Origin: Terrimicrobium sacchariphilum
GTDB lineage: Bacteria; Verrucomicrobiota; Verrucomicrobiia; Chthoniobacterales; Terrimicrobiaceae
Direction of reading: 5' to 3'
Assembly (NCBI RefSeq): GCF_001613545.1
Contig: NZ_BDCO01000002.1
Span: forward strand, 2,542,001 to 2,606,000
Length of the DNA stretch: 64,000 nt
Shown: positions 7,953 to 16,577 of the stretch, piece by piece
Layout of the letters: each line of letters opens with the position of its first letter
How positions within the stretch are numbered: position 1 is the stretch's first letter
Program-made: the position numbers and the translations under genes
The notes under the pieces: model-generated
Told to the model about the DNA's origin: nothing
The model's input: the letters and a program-made list of their open reading frames with translations, nothing else
Database searches by the model: none

Positions 7953-10826
7953 TTAGGAGAGTCTTTTGTTGCTGCCGCCCGCTGCGGTCTGGTTGCGGGT
8001 GCGCCAGAGGGGGAGGGCCAGCCCGAGTGCCCCAAGCAGCAGCATGATCCAGGACGATGGTTCTGGAACTGTATAGACGAGATTAAGGTCCTTTTCATCC
8101 TGGATGAGGGAGAAGGTTCCAGAGAGATGGTCGTTGGCGAAGCCGCTGACATCGAGGACGATCTGGCCGAGGCTCCAGGGACCGATGCTTCCGGTAACGG
8201 AGAGGATGGTCCAGGAGTAGTTTTGCGTATCGGAGAATCCTTGAAGCAATCCAGCCTGTCCTTCCAGGGTGAGGGTGGAAATGGCAATGGTGAAAGGATT
8301 TTCCAAGGTGCTCTCGATCGTCAGATTCCCATCGATCTTGAGAAGATCCCACGTCGATCCTGTCGGGCCGTTGAGACTTTGGATTTCCCAGTCGTAAACG
8401 CCTTCATTTTTCCAAGTTTGTGAGCCGGTGGAAAGGGTGGCCACACTCGAGTCCCCCGGGGAGATCGTGCCGCTGATTTCCACCTCTCCGGCCACCTTGC
8501 CATCCCCAACCAGGGTGCCAAGCCGGTCGACGATGACCTTGCCAGAGCCAGTGGCGCTTCCACTACTGTTGCCGACCTTGAGCGTGCCGTCTGCGACGGT
8601 GGTGAGACCTGTATAGGTATTCTCGTAATCGAAGACGAGGCGCCCTGTGCCGCTCTTGGTCACAGAGAGATTACCAGCCAGGGTAGGGGCGAAATTGACC
8701 GTGACAGAGTGATTGAAGTTCACGCTCGCGGTACCCAGCCCGCCCGTGACGGAGGATGCCTGCAGCGCGCCTGCTGTATCGCCCTGGCCGATTACCAGCG
8801 TGCCGACAGAGCCCTCGGCTTCCGCCAGGGTCACTGTTCCGTTGCCGGTTGCGCCGATCTTGACTACTCCATCGCCTGAGAGGTTTATCGTGCCGCTTCC
8901 AGCGCCTCCGACGATGAGGGAGTCGGTATTCCAGATACCGCTGGAGACGTTGGCCGTACCGCTTGAGCCGGCTTGGGCTCCCAACATTGCCGCACCGCTT
9001 GCCACCTCGCCGCCTTGCATGCCCAATGCGCCGACACCCAGATTTCCGATCGTCAGAGTGCCTGTGACCTGCCAGGAGGAGCCGATATTGTTGATGTTGA
9101 GTTCACCGCTCGATCCAACTGCATTGCCCAAGATGGCCGAGGCGGCGGACGACTGGCCGCCGCTGGTGATGTTGAGCTTGCCCATTCCGGCATCCCCGAT
9201 AATCACCGAGGAACTGACCTCCCAAAGCGAACCATCTCCCGAGACATTGACCTCGCTGGTGAAGCTGGAAAGCTGCTCGCCGATCGTGGCGGTGGCTGCC
9301 GTGGCTGTCGCCCCGGTGTTGATATTGACCTTTCCTAATCCGCTGCGGCCAACGTAAAGGGAGGAACGAATCGTCCATAGCGTATCGGCGCCCGAGAGAT
9401 TGACCTCGCCGTTGCCTGCGGAGAGCACGCCGAGCGAGGCATTCGAGCTGTCCACTGCACCACCTTCCCGGATATTGAGGATGCCCTTGCCTGCCTCTCC
9501 GATAGAAAGATCGCCAGAGGCGTTCCAGGCAGAGCCGACGCCCGAAATATTGACAACGCCCTCCATCGTTCCGTTGTCTTCGCCAATGGATCCATCCACG
9601 CTCGTGACGGTGCCTCCAGCCTCGATGTTGAGAGTGCCTGCCCCCTGGTAGCCCACGTGCAGGCTGGCGGTGTTTTCCCATCGGGACCCGGTGCCGTTTA
9701 TCGTGGCAGCACTGGTGTTCGTGGCACCGTAACCGACATAGCCGGAGCTCGATTTCACGGTGCCGCCTTCTCGCACTGTCAGGTTGCCGGTGCCTGATTT
9801 TCCGACGATCAGATCGTTTCGGTTGGTCCATGTGGATCCGACTCCATTGATCGTGACCGTCCCGGATCCAGAGGCGTAGTTGCCGATGGTACCGTAGGAG
9901 TTGGATACCGTGCCTTTGTTGGAAATGGTGAGTGTACCAGTGCCTTGTTCGCCCACGCTCAGGTCATCCTTAATCGCCCAGGTGGAACCGACTCCAGTCA
10001 CGGAAACATCGCCGTTCGATCCGCCAAGATGGCCGACCGAGGCCGATGAAGCGCTGGTGGATGTCTCATCGGTTGCAACTTTGCCTCCCGCTGTGATATC
10101 GAGGCGCGCCGTGCCAAAATAGCCCACAAAGAGATAGCTTCGCAGCTTCCAGATGGAGCCGATGCCATCGACAGACACGGTGCCATCGCCCGTGCCATTG
10201 TAACCCAGGAAGCCTTGGGTGCTTTTCACCGTTGCGGCACTGGAGACGTTGAGAATGCCCGTACCGGATTCTCCCACGAGCACGTCGCCCGAGTTATTCC
10301 AGGCCGATGTCTCTCCGGCGACCGATACTTTGCCGCGGCTACCGCTAAAAACTCCCACCTTGCCATAGGCATTGGAGACGACGCCCCCGGCATTGATATC
10401 GAGGAGGGCAGTACCGCGCTCACCCACAGAGATGTTGCTGGAAAGAGTCAGATAGGATTCGCCGCCGTTGACGATCAACGTGCCGTCGCCGGAGGCATTG
10501 TTGCCCAAATACGCGATCGTGGCGACAATGCCCCCCGCAGAGACGATCCGGAGCGTGCCTTTGCCGTCGATGCCCACATTCAGTGTCGAGGCGGAGCCGG
10601 GGACTCCGGTATTGTGCGGTACGGAAGCATCGCCATTATTGTCGATGGCTGCGTTGTAGGCGGAGGTGGGGATGTAACCATTCCACCAATTGGCCGGATC
10701 GAACCAACTGCCCGTCGTGTTGTCTTTCCAGTCTACATTTGTCTGAGCACCCGCCTGGGATAGAGCCAGCACAGCACAACAAATGATAAGCAGCAGGCGA
10801 ACAGGATGAGATCGGAATGGCAGCAC
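7953..10826 (-). CDS. PEP-CTERM protein with T5SS/PEP-CTERM-associated repeats (957 aa)
   Basis: A signal peptide (residues about 1-28, ending SQAGAQ) is followed by about eleven to twelve imperfect repeats of roughly 50 residues with the pattern hydrophobic-x-VG-x-x-G-x-G-x-L-x-I, GG-V-S, G-S-G-x-V-x-V-x-G-x-GS-x-W, as in T5SS/PEP-CTERM-associated repeat proteins. Then comes an autotransporter-associated beta-strand repeat (YTGLTTVADGTLKVGN). The C-terminus has VPEPSSWIMLL, a hydrophobic stretch and RTR, the PEP-CTERM exosortase sorting signal, with a somewhat long tail. The start is a GTG without a clear ribosome site. Such proteins form extended beta-helices on the cell surface or in extracellular matrix. 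No exosortase gene lies in the window. Confidence 0.9.
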   Translation of the reverse strand: MLPFRSHPVRLLLIICCAVLALSQAGAQTNVDWKDNTTGSWFDPANWWNGYIPTSAYNAAIDNNGDASVPHNTGVPGSASTLNVGIDGKGTLRIVSAGGIVATIAYLGNNASGDGTLIVNGGESYLTLSSNISVGERGTALLDINAGGVVSNAYGKVGVFSGSRGKVSVAGETSAWNNSGDVLVGESGTGILNVSSAATVKSTQGFLGYNGTGDGTVSVDGIGSIWKLRSYLFVGYFGTARLDITAGGKVATDETSTSASSASVGHLGGSNGDVSVTGVGSTWAIKDDLSVGEQGTGTLTISNKGTVSNSYGTIGNYASGSGTVTINGVGSTWTNRNDLIVGKSGTGNLTVREGGTVKSSSGYVGYGATNTSAATINGTGSRWENTASLHVGYQGAGTLNIEAGGTVTSVDGSIGEDNGTMEGVVNISGVGSAWNASGDLSIGEAGKGILNIREGGAVDSSNASLGVLSAGNGEVNLSGADTLWTIRSSLYVGRSGLGKVNINTGATATAATATIGEQLSSFTSEVNVSGDGSLWEVSSSVIIGDAGMGKLNITSGGQSSAASAILGNAVGSSGELNINNIGSSWQVTGTLTIGNLGVGALGMQGGEVASGAAMLGAQAGSSGTANVSSGIWNTDSLIVGGAGSGTINLSGDGVVKIGATGNGTVTLAEAEGSVGTLVIGQGDTAGALQASSVTGGLGTASVNFNHSVTVNFAPTLAGNLSVTKSGTGRLVFDYENTYTGLTTVADGTLKVGNSSGSATGSGKVIVDRLGTLVGDGKVAGEVEISGTISPGDSSVATLSTGSQTWKNEGVYDWEIQSLNGPTGSTWDLLKIDGNLTIESTLENPFTIAISTLTLEGQAGLLQGFSDTQNYSWTILSVTGSIGPWSLGQIVLDVSGFANDHLSGTFSLIQDEKDLNLVYTVPEPSSWIMLLLGALGLALPLWRTRNQTAAGGSNKRLS

Positions 10827-10963
10827 GAGAAGCGGTGTAAGCGGTCACTTATGCGTCTGGTTGCGTGATGCGTCCAGAGAATTTGTTTCAGTGCCATTTT
10901 TTACGAAAAAATAACTGCTCGGAATTTGGCGGAATTGCGGTGGCCGAACGCATTTTTTTCGGT

Positions 10964-12268
10964 ATGACTGAAATTGCCATGACTCCGACCGCAGAACTGA
11001 AACTTGACGATAAAGTGGTGAACCTCCCTGTTCTTGTCGGAACCGAGGGGGAACACGCCGTAGACATTTCCAAGCTCCGTGACCAGACCGGGTACATCAC
11101 GCTGGATGATGGATATGGAAATACTGGCTCCTGCAAAAGCGCCATCACCTTCATCGATGGAGACCGTGGCATCCTGCGATACCGGGGAATTCCGATTGAG
11201 CAGCTGGCGGAACGCTCGAATTTTGTCGAGACGGCGTATCTGATCATTTACGGCGAACTGCCGACACATGATCAGCTCCGCAAGTTTTCGGACTTGTTGA
11301 CCTTGAACCAGATGCTGCACGAGGACATGAAGTTCCATTTCGAGGGATTCCCGCCGCATGCGCATCCGATGGGTATTCTGTCCTCAATGATCAACGCCTG
11401 CGGATGTTTCAACCCCAGCCTATTCGCGGACGAAGAGGTCTCGCAGTTCGATCTGCAGGTCGCGCAGTTGATTTCGCAGGTTCGCACGATTGCGGCCTTC
11501 TCTTATCGCAAGTCCAAGGGGCTTCCGATCATTTATCCCAAGAAGGCCTACAAGTACTCGGCCAACTTTCTCCATATGATGTTCTCGGATCCGTATGAGG
11601 ATTATGAGTTGAAGGTGGAGGTGGTTCGTGCGCTGGACCTCATTTTTCTCCTGCATGCTGACCACGAGCAGAACTGCTCCACCTCGACTGTGCGCATGGT
11701 GGCCTCCAGCCGGGCCAACCTCTTTGCCTCGGCAGCGGCGGGGGTATGTGCGCTTTGGGGGCCGCTTCATGGCGGGGCCAACCAGGCGGTGCTGGAAATG
11801 CTCCAGGAGATCCACCAGAGCGGTGATGACGGCTCGAAGTTCATCCAGGCCGCTAAGGACAAGAACAGCGGCAAGCGCCTGATGGGCTTTGGCCATCGCG
11901 TTTACAAGAACCACGATCCTCGTGCAAAGATCATCAAACGGCAGTGCGACATCCTGCTGGAGACCTTGCACATCAAGGACCCGCTCCTCGATATTGCGAA
12001 AAAGCTCGAAGAGGCCGCCTTGGGCGACAGCTACTTTGTGGAGCGAAAACTATATCCCAACGTGGACTTCTACAGCGGCATCATCCTGCGAGCGCTGGGC
12101 ATCCCAACCGAGATGTTCACCGTGATGTTTGCCATCGGCCGTATGCCGGGATGGATTGCGAACTTCAAAGAGATCCGCGAGGAGGAGGGGAGCCGTATTT
12201 ACCGCCCGCGTCAGGTCTACGTCGGGCCGACGATCCGGTCCTACACTCCGATGGAGGAGCGGAAATAA
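10964..12268 (+). CDS. gltA: citrate synthase (type II)
   Basis: The enzyme condenses oxaloacetate and acetyl-CoA at the entry of the TCA cycle. It has 434 residues from the ATG at 10964. Catalytic His269 ([10 protein letters not shown]), His311 ([13 protein letters not shown]) and Asp368 (YPNVDFYSG) are in place, along with [14 protein letters not shown] (231-244). The frame is open 33 codons further upstream, but that stretch does not resemble the family and lies in the divergent promoter region with the PEP-CTERM gene. The length and N-terminal domain fit the hexameric Gram-negative type. Confidence 0.96.
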   Translation: MTEIAMTPTAELKLDDKVVNLPVLVGTEGEHAVDISKLRDQTGYITLDDGYGNTGSCKSAITFIDGDRGILRYRGIPIEQLAERSNFVETAYLIIYGELPTHDQLRKFSDLLTLNQMLHEDMKFHFEGFPPHAHPMGILSSMINACGCFNPSLFADEEVSQFDLQVAQLISQVRTIAAFSYRKSKGLPIIYPKKAYKYSANFLHMMFSDPYEDYELKVEVVRALDLIFLLHADHEQNCSTSTVRMVASSRANLFASAAAGVCALWGPLHGGANQAVLEMLQEIHQSGDDGSKFIQAAKDKNSGKRLMGFGHRVYKNHDPRAKIIKRQCDILLETLHIKDPLLDIAKKLEEAALGDSYFVERKLYPNVDFYSGIILRALGIPTEMFTVMFAIGRMPGWIANFKEIREEEGSRIYRPRQVYVGPTIRSYTPMEERK

Positions 12269-12280
12269 GTGTTTTCCGCA

Positions 12281-12310
12281 CAGACATGCTGCCAGGAGGC
12301 AGCATGTCTG
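12281..12310. other. strong hairpin between convergent gltA and mop genes
   Basis: Thirteen bases (CAGACATGCTGCC, 12281-12293) pair perfectly with 12298-12310 across a four-base loop. There is no T-run on either side, so it is not a textbook intrinsic terminator. It lies 12 bases after the gltA stop and 61 bases beyond the mop stop, so it could protect or end both transcripts. Confidence 0.7.
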
Positions 12311-12371
12311 ATGGTGGAAAATGGGAGAAAACCTCCGGTGTTTATGGGCCGGAGTTGTGTTTGGGAAGAGA

Positions 12372-12581
12372 TTACTCGACGGCGAGCAAAACGCTCGAAG
12401 CCTTGATTACGGCGTAGGCAGTCGAGCCTTCCTTGAGGTTGAGTTCTTCTGCCCCTTCGGTCGTGATGCTGGAGGAGATGACCAGGCCGGGAGCCACTTC
12501 GATTTTCACGAGAGTGGTGGCGGGGCCTTCCTTGATGCTAACGACTTTGCCGGGCAGAACGTTGCGGGCGCTGAGTTTCAT
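12372..12581 (-). CDS. Mop-domain molybdate-binding protein (69 aa)
   Basis: This is a single TOBE/Mop domain, containing SARNVLPGKVVSIKEG, then VKIEVAPGLVISSSIT and AYAVIKASSVLL, which is the full molbindin fold. Proteins of this size form oligomers that bind molybdate or tungstate in the cytoplasm and buffer it for molybdenum-cofactor enzymes. The frame extends upstream, but the ATG at 12581 gives exactly the molbindin N-terminus (MKLSARN). The gene is convergent with gltA and not near any molybdate transport gene here. Confidence 0.88.
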   Translation of the reverse strand: MKLSARNVLPGKVVSIKEGPATTLVKIEVAPGLVISSSITTEGAEELNLKEGSTAYAVIKASSVLLAVE

Positions 12582-12741
12582 TGTCTTTGATTTCTCTGTC
12601 TGACGGTTGCTTGCCGAGTTCGTGAGGTCGGCTGGTACGAAATGCCGAGACGAACTCGATGACGCCGAAAAGAGTAACAGAATCCCGGCAGCGCTCAAGC
12701 CACCATCGGAAGGAGGCCTTCACCAGTTGCTCCGCCGGTGT

Positions 12742-13509
12742 CTAGCCAGCTTTCTGGACATCGGAGATGATGCTACCCTGCTGGGTCATGGCGTACAGGT
12801 AGATGTTGCAGCCCATCTTGAAGGCCTCCATCTGCTTGCCGGTACCGAACCAGCGGTCGCCATTGGTCCATCCGCAATGCGTGTCGGAGGGAGAAAGCAG
12901 CATGACCAGCCGCCCGTTGACGGTGACGCCGTGAAGGCCGTGCTGCTGCCCCTGCATGTGAGGCTGGCCCGAGTAAAAGTGATAATAGCAGTGGAAGACC
13001 GGATGGTCGTAAGGCAGACGCTCCAGCTTGGCATCCGGAAAAATCTTCGGCACTTCATCCACCATCTGCGTGAAAAACTCGTCGTTCAAGCTGCCATGGT
13101 GGCGCTTGCCGTTTACGCAGTCCTCCGCAAAAAGGAATCCTCCCCGGAGGAGGTACTCACGCAGGTTGGCCCGCTCGGTGTCGTCGAGTTCCGGAGCGAC
13201 GTCCCCATGCATGAAGAGAAACGGGAAGGGGGTTAGCGTCGTCAGCTTATCCACCTCCGCCACGTTCCAGCGCTTGTCAAAGTTCAAGGTTGTCTGGTCC
13301 TGCATGGCGTCGATGAGATTCAGGTCGCCATTGGGATGCACGTTCCAGTCATCGTTGTCGCCATTGCGTCCGGGATACTTCAGGCGAGCCCAGGGGGAGA
13401 TCGGCCCCCGATTCTCCTGGCCGAAAAGCCCGGCGGACAACCCGAAGAGCGAGGCGCCACCGGCGGATAGAAGCTTCAGAAATTGCTGACGGCTGATTTC
13501 GTCGCTCAT
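12742..13509 (-). CDS. DUF4159 domain protein with a Tat-like leader (255 aa)
   Basis: The N-terminus SRQQFLKLLSAGGASLFG resembles a Tat or lipobox-free export leader, but the second arginine of the twin-arginine motif is Gln, so the export route is uncertain. The rest is DUF4159: WARLKYPGRNGDNDDWN, LREYLLRGGFLFAEDC, a block around FPDAKLERLPYDHPVFHCYYHF, and an AFKMGCNIYLYAM end. DUF4159 has a GATase-like fold and usually lies next to MoxR/DUF58/VWA genes, as here. It is the last gene of that run, 75 bases after its paralogue. Biochemical role is unknown. Confidence 0.85.
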   Translation of the reverse strand: MSDEISRQQFLKLLSAGGASLFGLSAGLFGQENRGPISPWARLKYPGRNGDNDDWNVHPNGDLNLIDAMQDQTTLNFDKRWNVAEVDKLTTLTPFPFLFMHGDVAPELDDTERANLREYLLRGGFLFAEDCVNGKRHHGSLNDEFFTQMVDEVPKIFPDAKLERLPYDHPVFHCYYHFYSGQPHMQGQQHGLHGVTVNGRLVMLLSPSDTHCGWTNGDRWFGTGKQMEAFKMGCNIYLYAMTQQGSIISDVQKAG

Positions 13510-13584
13510 GGTTGGGAACCTAGTCTGGAATTTTTCGAAAACAAGGGTGGATATGAGTGAAAGCTTAGCCGGTCAATCTTAGTC

Positions 13585-14295
13585 TCACTGGAGCATTGCG
13601 TAAGCATAGATATTTACCAGCATTCGCATGCAGGCCTCTGGAAGGCCCGGCGGAGAGATCATGCGATCCCAGCCGCATTGAAGTCCGCTGAGGCTGATGA
13701 TACCCGCCATGCGGGAACCGAGCATGATGCCATAGAGGCCATGTCTGGCCCATCGCGCATCGTAAATATTGTCGCAATACATGTGGGGCGGAATGCCTCC
13801 CGGAATTTGAAAGAAACAGTGAAAGACATCGTGGTCAGGCTTGAGCGGAACCACCTCACAGTCGGGTAGGATTGCCGTCAATACGCGGATCTGATCGGCG
13901 AGGAAGGCATCGGGATCTGCGGTCACATTCCGGTTGATGCAGGCATCGATCAAGAGGAAGCCGCCCCTGTGGATGTATTCGGCGAGATTGAGGCGGGCCT
14001 TGCTGTTGTCGACCGCTCCGATGCCTTGGGAAAACAGCATGGGGTATCGGCAAAGATCCTGCAGGTTTTCCACATCCGCGGCATACCATGTGGGATCCAT
14101 GTTGAGGCTGGTGTTCTCTCGGATGAACTGTGCCAGCACGGGATCACTACCCGAATGCCGTTTCCAGTGCGGGCTTGGCGTCTGGAGTCTGGCCCAGCCG
14201 ACTCGGTCTGCCCGCATTTTGGAAAAATCAGTGGACCGGGCGGAACTGAGAACTCCCAGCGAGAGGAGACAGAGGCATGTCAGAAGCCGGCTCAT
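13585..14295 (-). CDS. DUF4159 domain protein with Sec signal peptide (236 aa)
   Basis: Signal peptide at residues about 1-21 (LLTCLCLLSLGVLSSARS). The mature part is a DUF4159 paralogue of the neighbouring 255-residue protein: LAEYIHRGGFLLIDAC, ILPDCEVVPLKPDHDVFHCFF, and MRMLVNIYAYAM at the end. The ATG at 14295 shares a base with the TGA of the upstream VWA gene (TGATG), so translation is probably coupled; a GTG one codon earlier is also possible. It is probably periplasmic. Two DUF4159 copies in one operon suggest a heteromeric or two-location role, which is inference. Confidence 0.87.
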   Translation of the reverse strand: MSRLLTCLCLLSLGVLSSARSTDFSKMRADRVGWARLQTPSPHWKRHSGSDPVLAQFIRENTSLNMDPTWYAADVENLQDLCRYPMLFSQGIGAVDNSKARLNLAEYIHRGGFLLIDACINRNVTADPDAFLADQIRVLTAILPDCEVVPLKPDHDVFHCFFQIPGGIPPHMYCDNIYDARWARHGLYGIMLGSRMAGIISLSGLQCGWDRMISPPGLPEACMRMLVNIYAYAMLQ

Positions 14296-16577
14296 CACAG
14301 CAGGCGGTAACAGCGTCGGGTGACCAACTCCGTCGCATAGAAACCGAGGAGCAAAAGGAGGAGCGAAGACTCGTCCCAGAGAGGGCGGGTTCTCTTGCTA
14401 TCCATCGATCGAGAGTCACCGGAAGGTGAGGGGAATGCTGCGGAGTCCTTGTCGATCAAGGTGCCGCCGGTCGCCTCGGCGAGTTGACGCATGCCTTCGA
14501 TATCGGCTGGTGTATTGACTGTCTCAACCGTTTTTCCCTGCTGGGAGACGGGGAGCGAAATGCGGGCAATGTCGCCTGAACTGTTCTCGGCCGCGATCTC
14601 CCAGCGGCCTTCCTGATCCGGGGTGAAGCTGGCATCCCATGTGCCTTTTGAGTTGCTTCCACGCGCGACGAGCGGGAGCGCTACCCCGCGGGGAGTGGTG
14701 GCGGAGATTTTCGGAGGTTCCCCATGGTCCGAGCCCTCGACACGTACGGTGACTGGACGCGAGAGCGATGGGCTATCTCCGAGTCGGACGATTCTCAGTC
14801 CCTGGCCAGGGGTCTTGGAGGCGAGAGACAACATGAATTGTTGCCAGAAAGTCTCTGCATTGCGGGCAGAGCTGGGCAGAGAGAGTTTCCATCGCCAGAG
14901 CAGGTCGGTGGTCATCGCGGCTGCAAACCCCTGGCCGAATTGCTGACGGGCGATGAGCACTCGAGGTGTGCCGTTGGGCGAGCGATCGCGCGGGTGTACG
15001 GCGATGATCTCAGCGCCGGGCTTGGCACAGAGCACCTTTGCGTATTCGCTGAACTGTGGAGCATTTGGGCCGGGAGCGAAGAGTTTCGCTCGTGAAGAGG
15101 AGCGCAGTGCGGCAAAGGGAGTGAGTGGCTCGATCTCCTGTCGGCTCATGGCTTCCTCTGCGAAAGCGGTCTCGTCCGGCGACCTCGCTCCGCCGATCGC
15201 CTGCATGTGAAGCTGAAACGTCTGGGCTGCGGCATCCTCCTGAGATACACGATGACGCCGTTCGAAGACCACGGGCAGCATTTCTTCTATCGCGGTACCC
15301 GCAAAGTCCTGCGAAGCATTGCTATCCGGCGTGATAAAAAGGATCCCTCCTCCTCCTCGTACGTACTCGATCAAGGCTTGTTGCTGTTTGTCGGAAAGCT
15401 GGTCCGCAAAGGCATGGGCGAGGACGACAATCTGGTAGGATTTCAGCTCATCAGCATTTTCAGGCAGGTCATTGAGGACAGCGTGGCCTTGTGCTGGAGC
15501 TGTCATTTTCATTCCCAACGCCGGGTTGAGGATGCTGGCCATTTGGAAGCTCGGATCGCTCTGAAGAGCGGCTTGCAGAAAGCGATATCCCCACTGCAGT
15601 GCCCCCTGATAGTACAGTATGTCGACAGTCGTTTTGTCGATGATCCGGGTTGTGCTGGCTGAGTATTCCTGTCGGTCGAGGCTTCCCACGCGGAATTCCA
15701 ATGGCATGGGACCGATTTCTTCCGCCGCGACCTCCACGGTCCACGGGATCGAGTTCCAGCCTGCCCGGACCTTGAGTTTTGATTCCGACAGCTTTTGATC
15801 TCGGCTCCAGAGCTCTACCGGGATCTCCGTGTCCCTGGCGGCTACTGCCTCGACGATGACGGCAGCGGGAAACCGGGTTTGCCGCAAAACCTGCGAGGGA
15901 GATTTGATTTCCTTGATATTGAGAAATTCGCCAGGCCGGGCCCGGTTATTGGCAGCAACGAAATATAGCGGAATGCCGGAGCGCTGAGCCAAGGAAGTGA
16001 TCTCCGACGGGTCTTTCTGAGTGGTATCGAGACCATCGGTCAGGCAGACGATGGCTGCCGGAGAGCTTGCGAGGGTTTGCTGGATTGCATCGAGGAGATG
16101 GGTCTCTTCTCCTGCTTTGCCCTGCTTGGCCGCGTCGTCGAGGTTTGGGAATGATTCCGTGTTCGTGCTGAAGCGGATGTATTCGATCTGATCAAATTTC
16201 TCCTTCGCTTCCGGGCTGTGTTGTCGCCAGGCGCGCAGGGCATTTCCAAGCCGGGTCTCCTGGCGATTGTCTATCGCATCCATGCTGGCGGAGCGATCGA
16301 CCAGCACGACGAGTTTGCGTCCGGCTTTCTTGTCCTTGTCCGAATCGTCGACGCGCACCGGATTAGCGAGGCAGAGCAATATCCCGGCAAGCAACGCAGT
16401 GCGGAGCAGAGTCAGACCCCAGCGCGCATGGGTAGGGAGCTTGCGCAGTGTCCGCTGGTAAGAAAGGGTGATCAACCCGAGACCGACGATGGCGATCAGC
16501 CCAAGTAATCCCCACGCGAGAACGGGCTGCTGCCCGTGAAGCCAGCCGCCGAAGTGCCATTCCATCCCGGCCTTCAT
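14295..16577 (-). CDS. membrane-anchored VWA / class I amidotransferase-like protein (760 aa)
   Basis: Two N-terminal membrane helices (about residues 20-38 and 54-72) are followed by a von Willebrand A domain with an intact MIDAS motif, Asp94-x-Ser96-x-Ser98 (VLVDRSASMD), and SSPAAIVCLTDGLD further on. The middle part (ELKSYQIVVLAHAF, LIEYVRGGGGILFITPD) looks like the amidotransferase-like fold common in these proteins, without an obvious nucleophile Cys. A last membrane helix (LLLLLLGFYATELV) closes the protein. ATGA overlap with the upstream gene and TGATG with the next show tight coupling. It is likely a periplasmic metal-dependent adhesion or chaperone partner of the MoxR ATPase. Confidence 0.85.
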   Translation of the reverse strand: MKAGMEWHFGGWLHGQQPVLAWGLLGLIAIVGLGLITLSYQRTLRKLPTHARWGLTLLRTALLAGILLCLANPVRVDDSDKDKKAGRKLVVLVDRSASMDAIDNRQETRLGNALRAWRQHSPEAKEKFDQIEYIRFSTNTESFPNLDDAAKQGKAGEETHLLDAIQQTLASSPAAIVCLTDGLDTTQKDPSEITSLAQRSGIPLYFVAANNRARPGEFLNIKEIKSPSQVLRQTRFPAAVIVEAVAARDTEIPVELWSRDQKLSESKLKVRAGWNSIPWTVEVAAEEIGPMPLEFRVGSLDRQEYSASTTRIIDKTTVDILYYQGALQWGYRFLQAALQSDPSFQMASILNPALGMKMTAPAQGHAVLNDLPENADELKSYQIVVLAHAFADQLSDKQQQALIEYVRGGGGILFITPDSNASQDFAGTAIEEMLPVVFERRHRVSQEDAAAQTFQLHMQAIGGARSPDETAFAEEAMSRQEIEPLTPFAALRSSSRAKLFAPGPNAPQFSEYAKVLCAKPGAEIIAVHPRDRSPNGTPRVLIARQQFGQGFAAAMTTDLLWRWKLSLPSSARNAETFWQQFMLSLASKTPGQGLRIVRLGDSPSLSRPVTVRVEGSDHGEPPKISATTPRGVALPLVARGSNSKGTWDASFTPDQEGRWEIAAENSSGDIARISLPVSQQGKTVETVNTPADIEGMRQLAEATGGTLIDKDSAAFPSPSGDSRSMDSKRTRPLWDESSLLLLLLGFYATELVTRRCYRLL

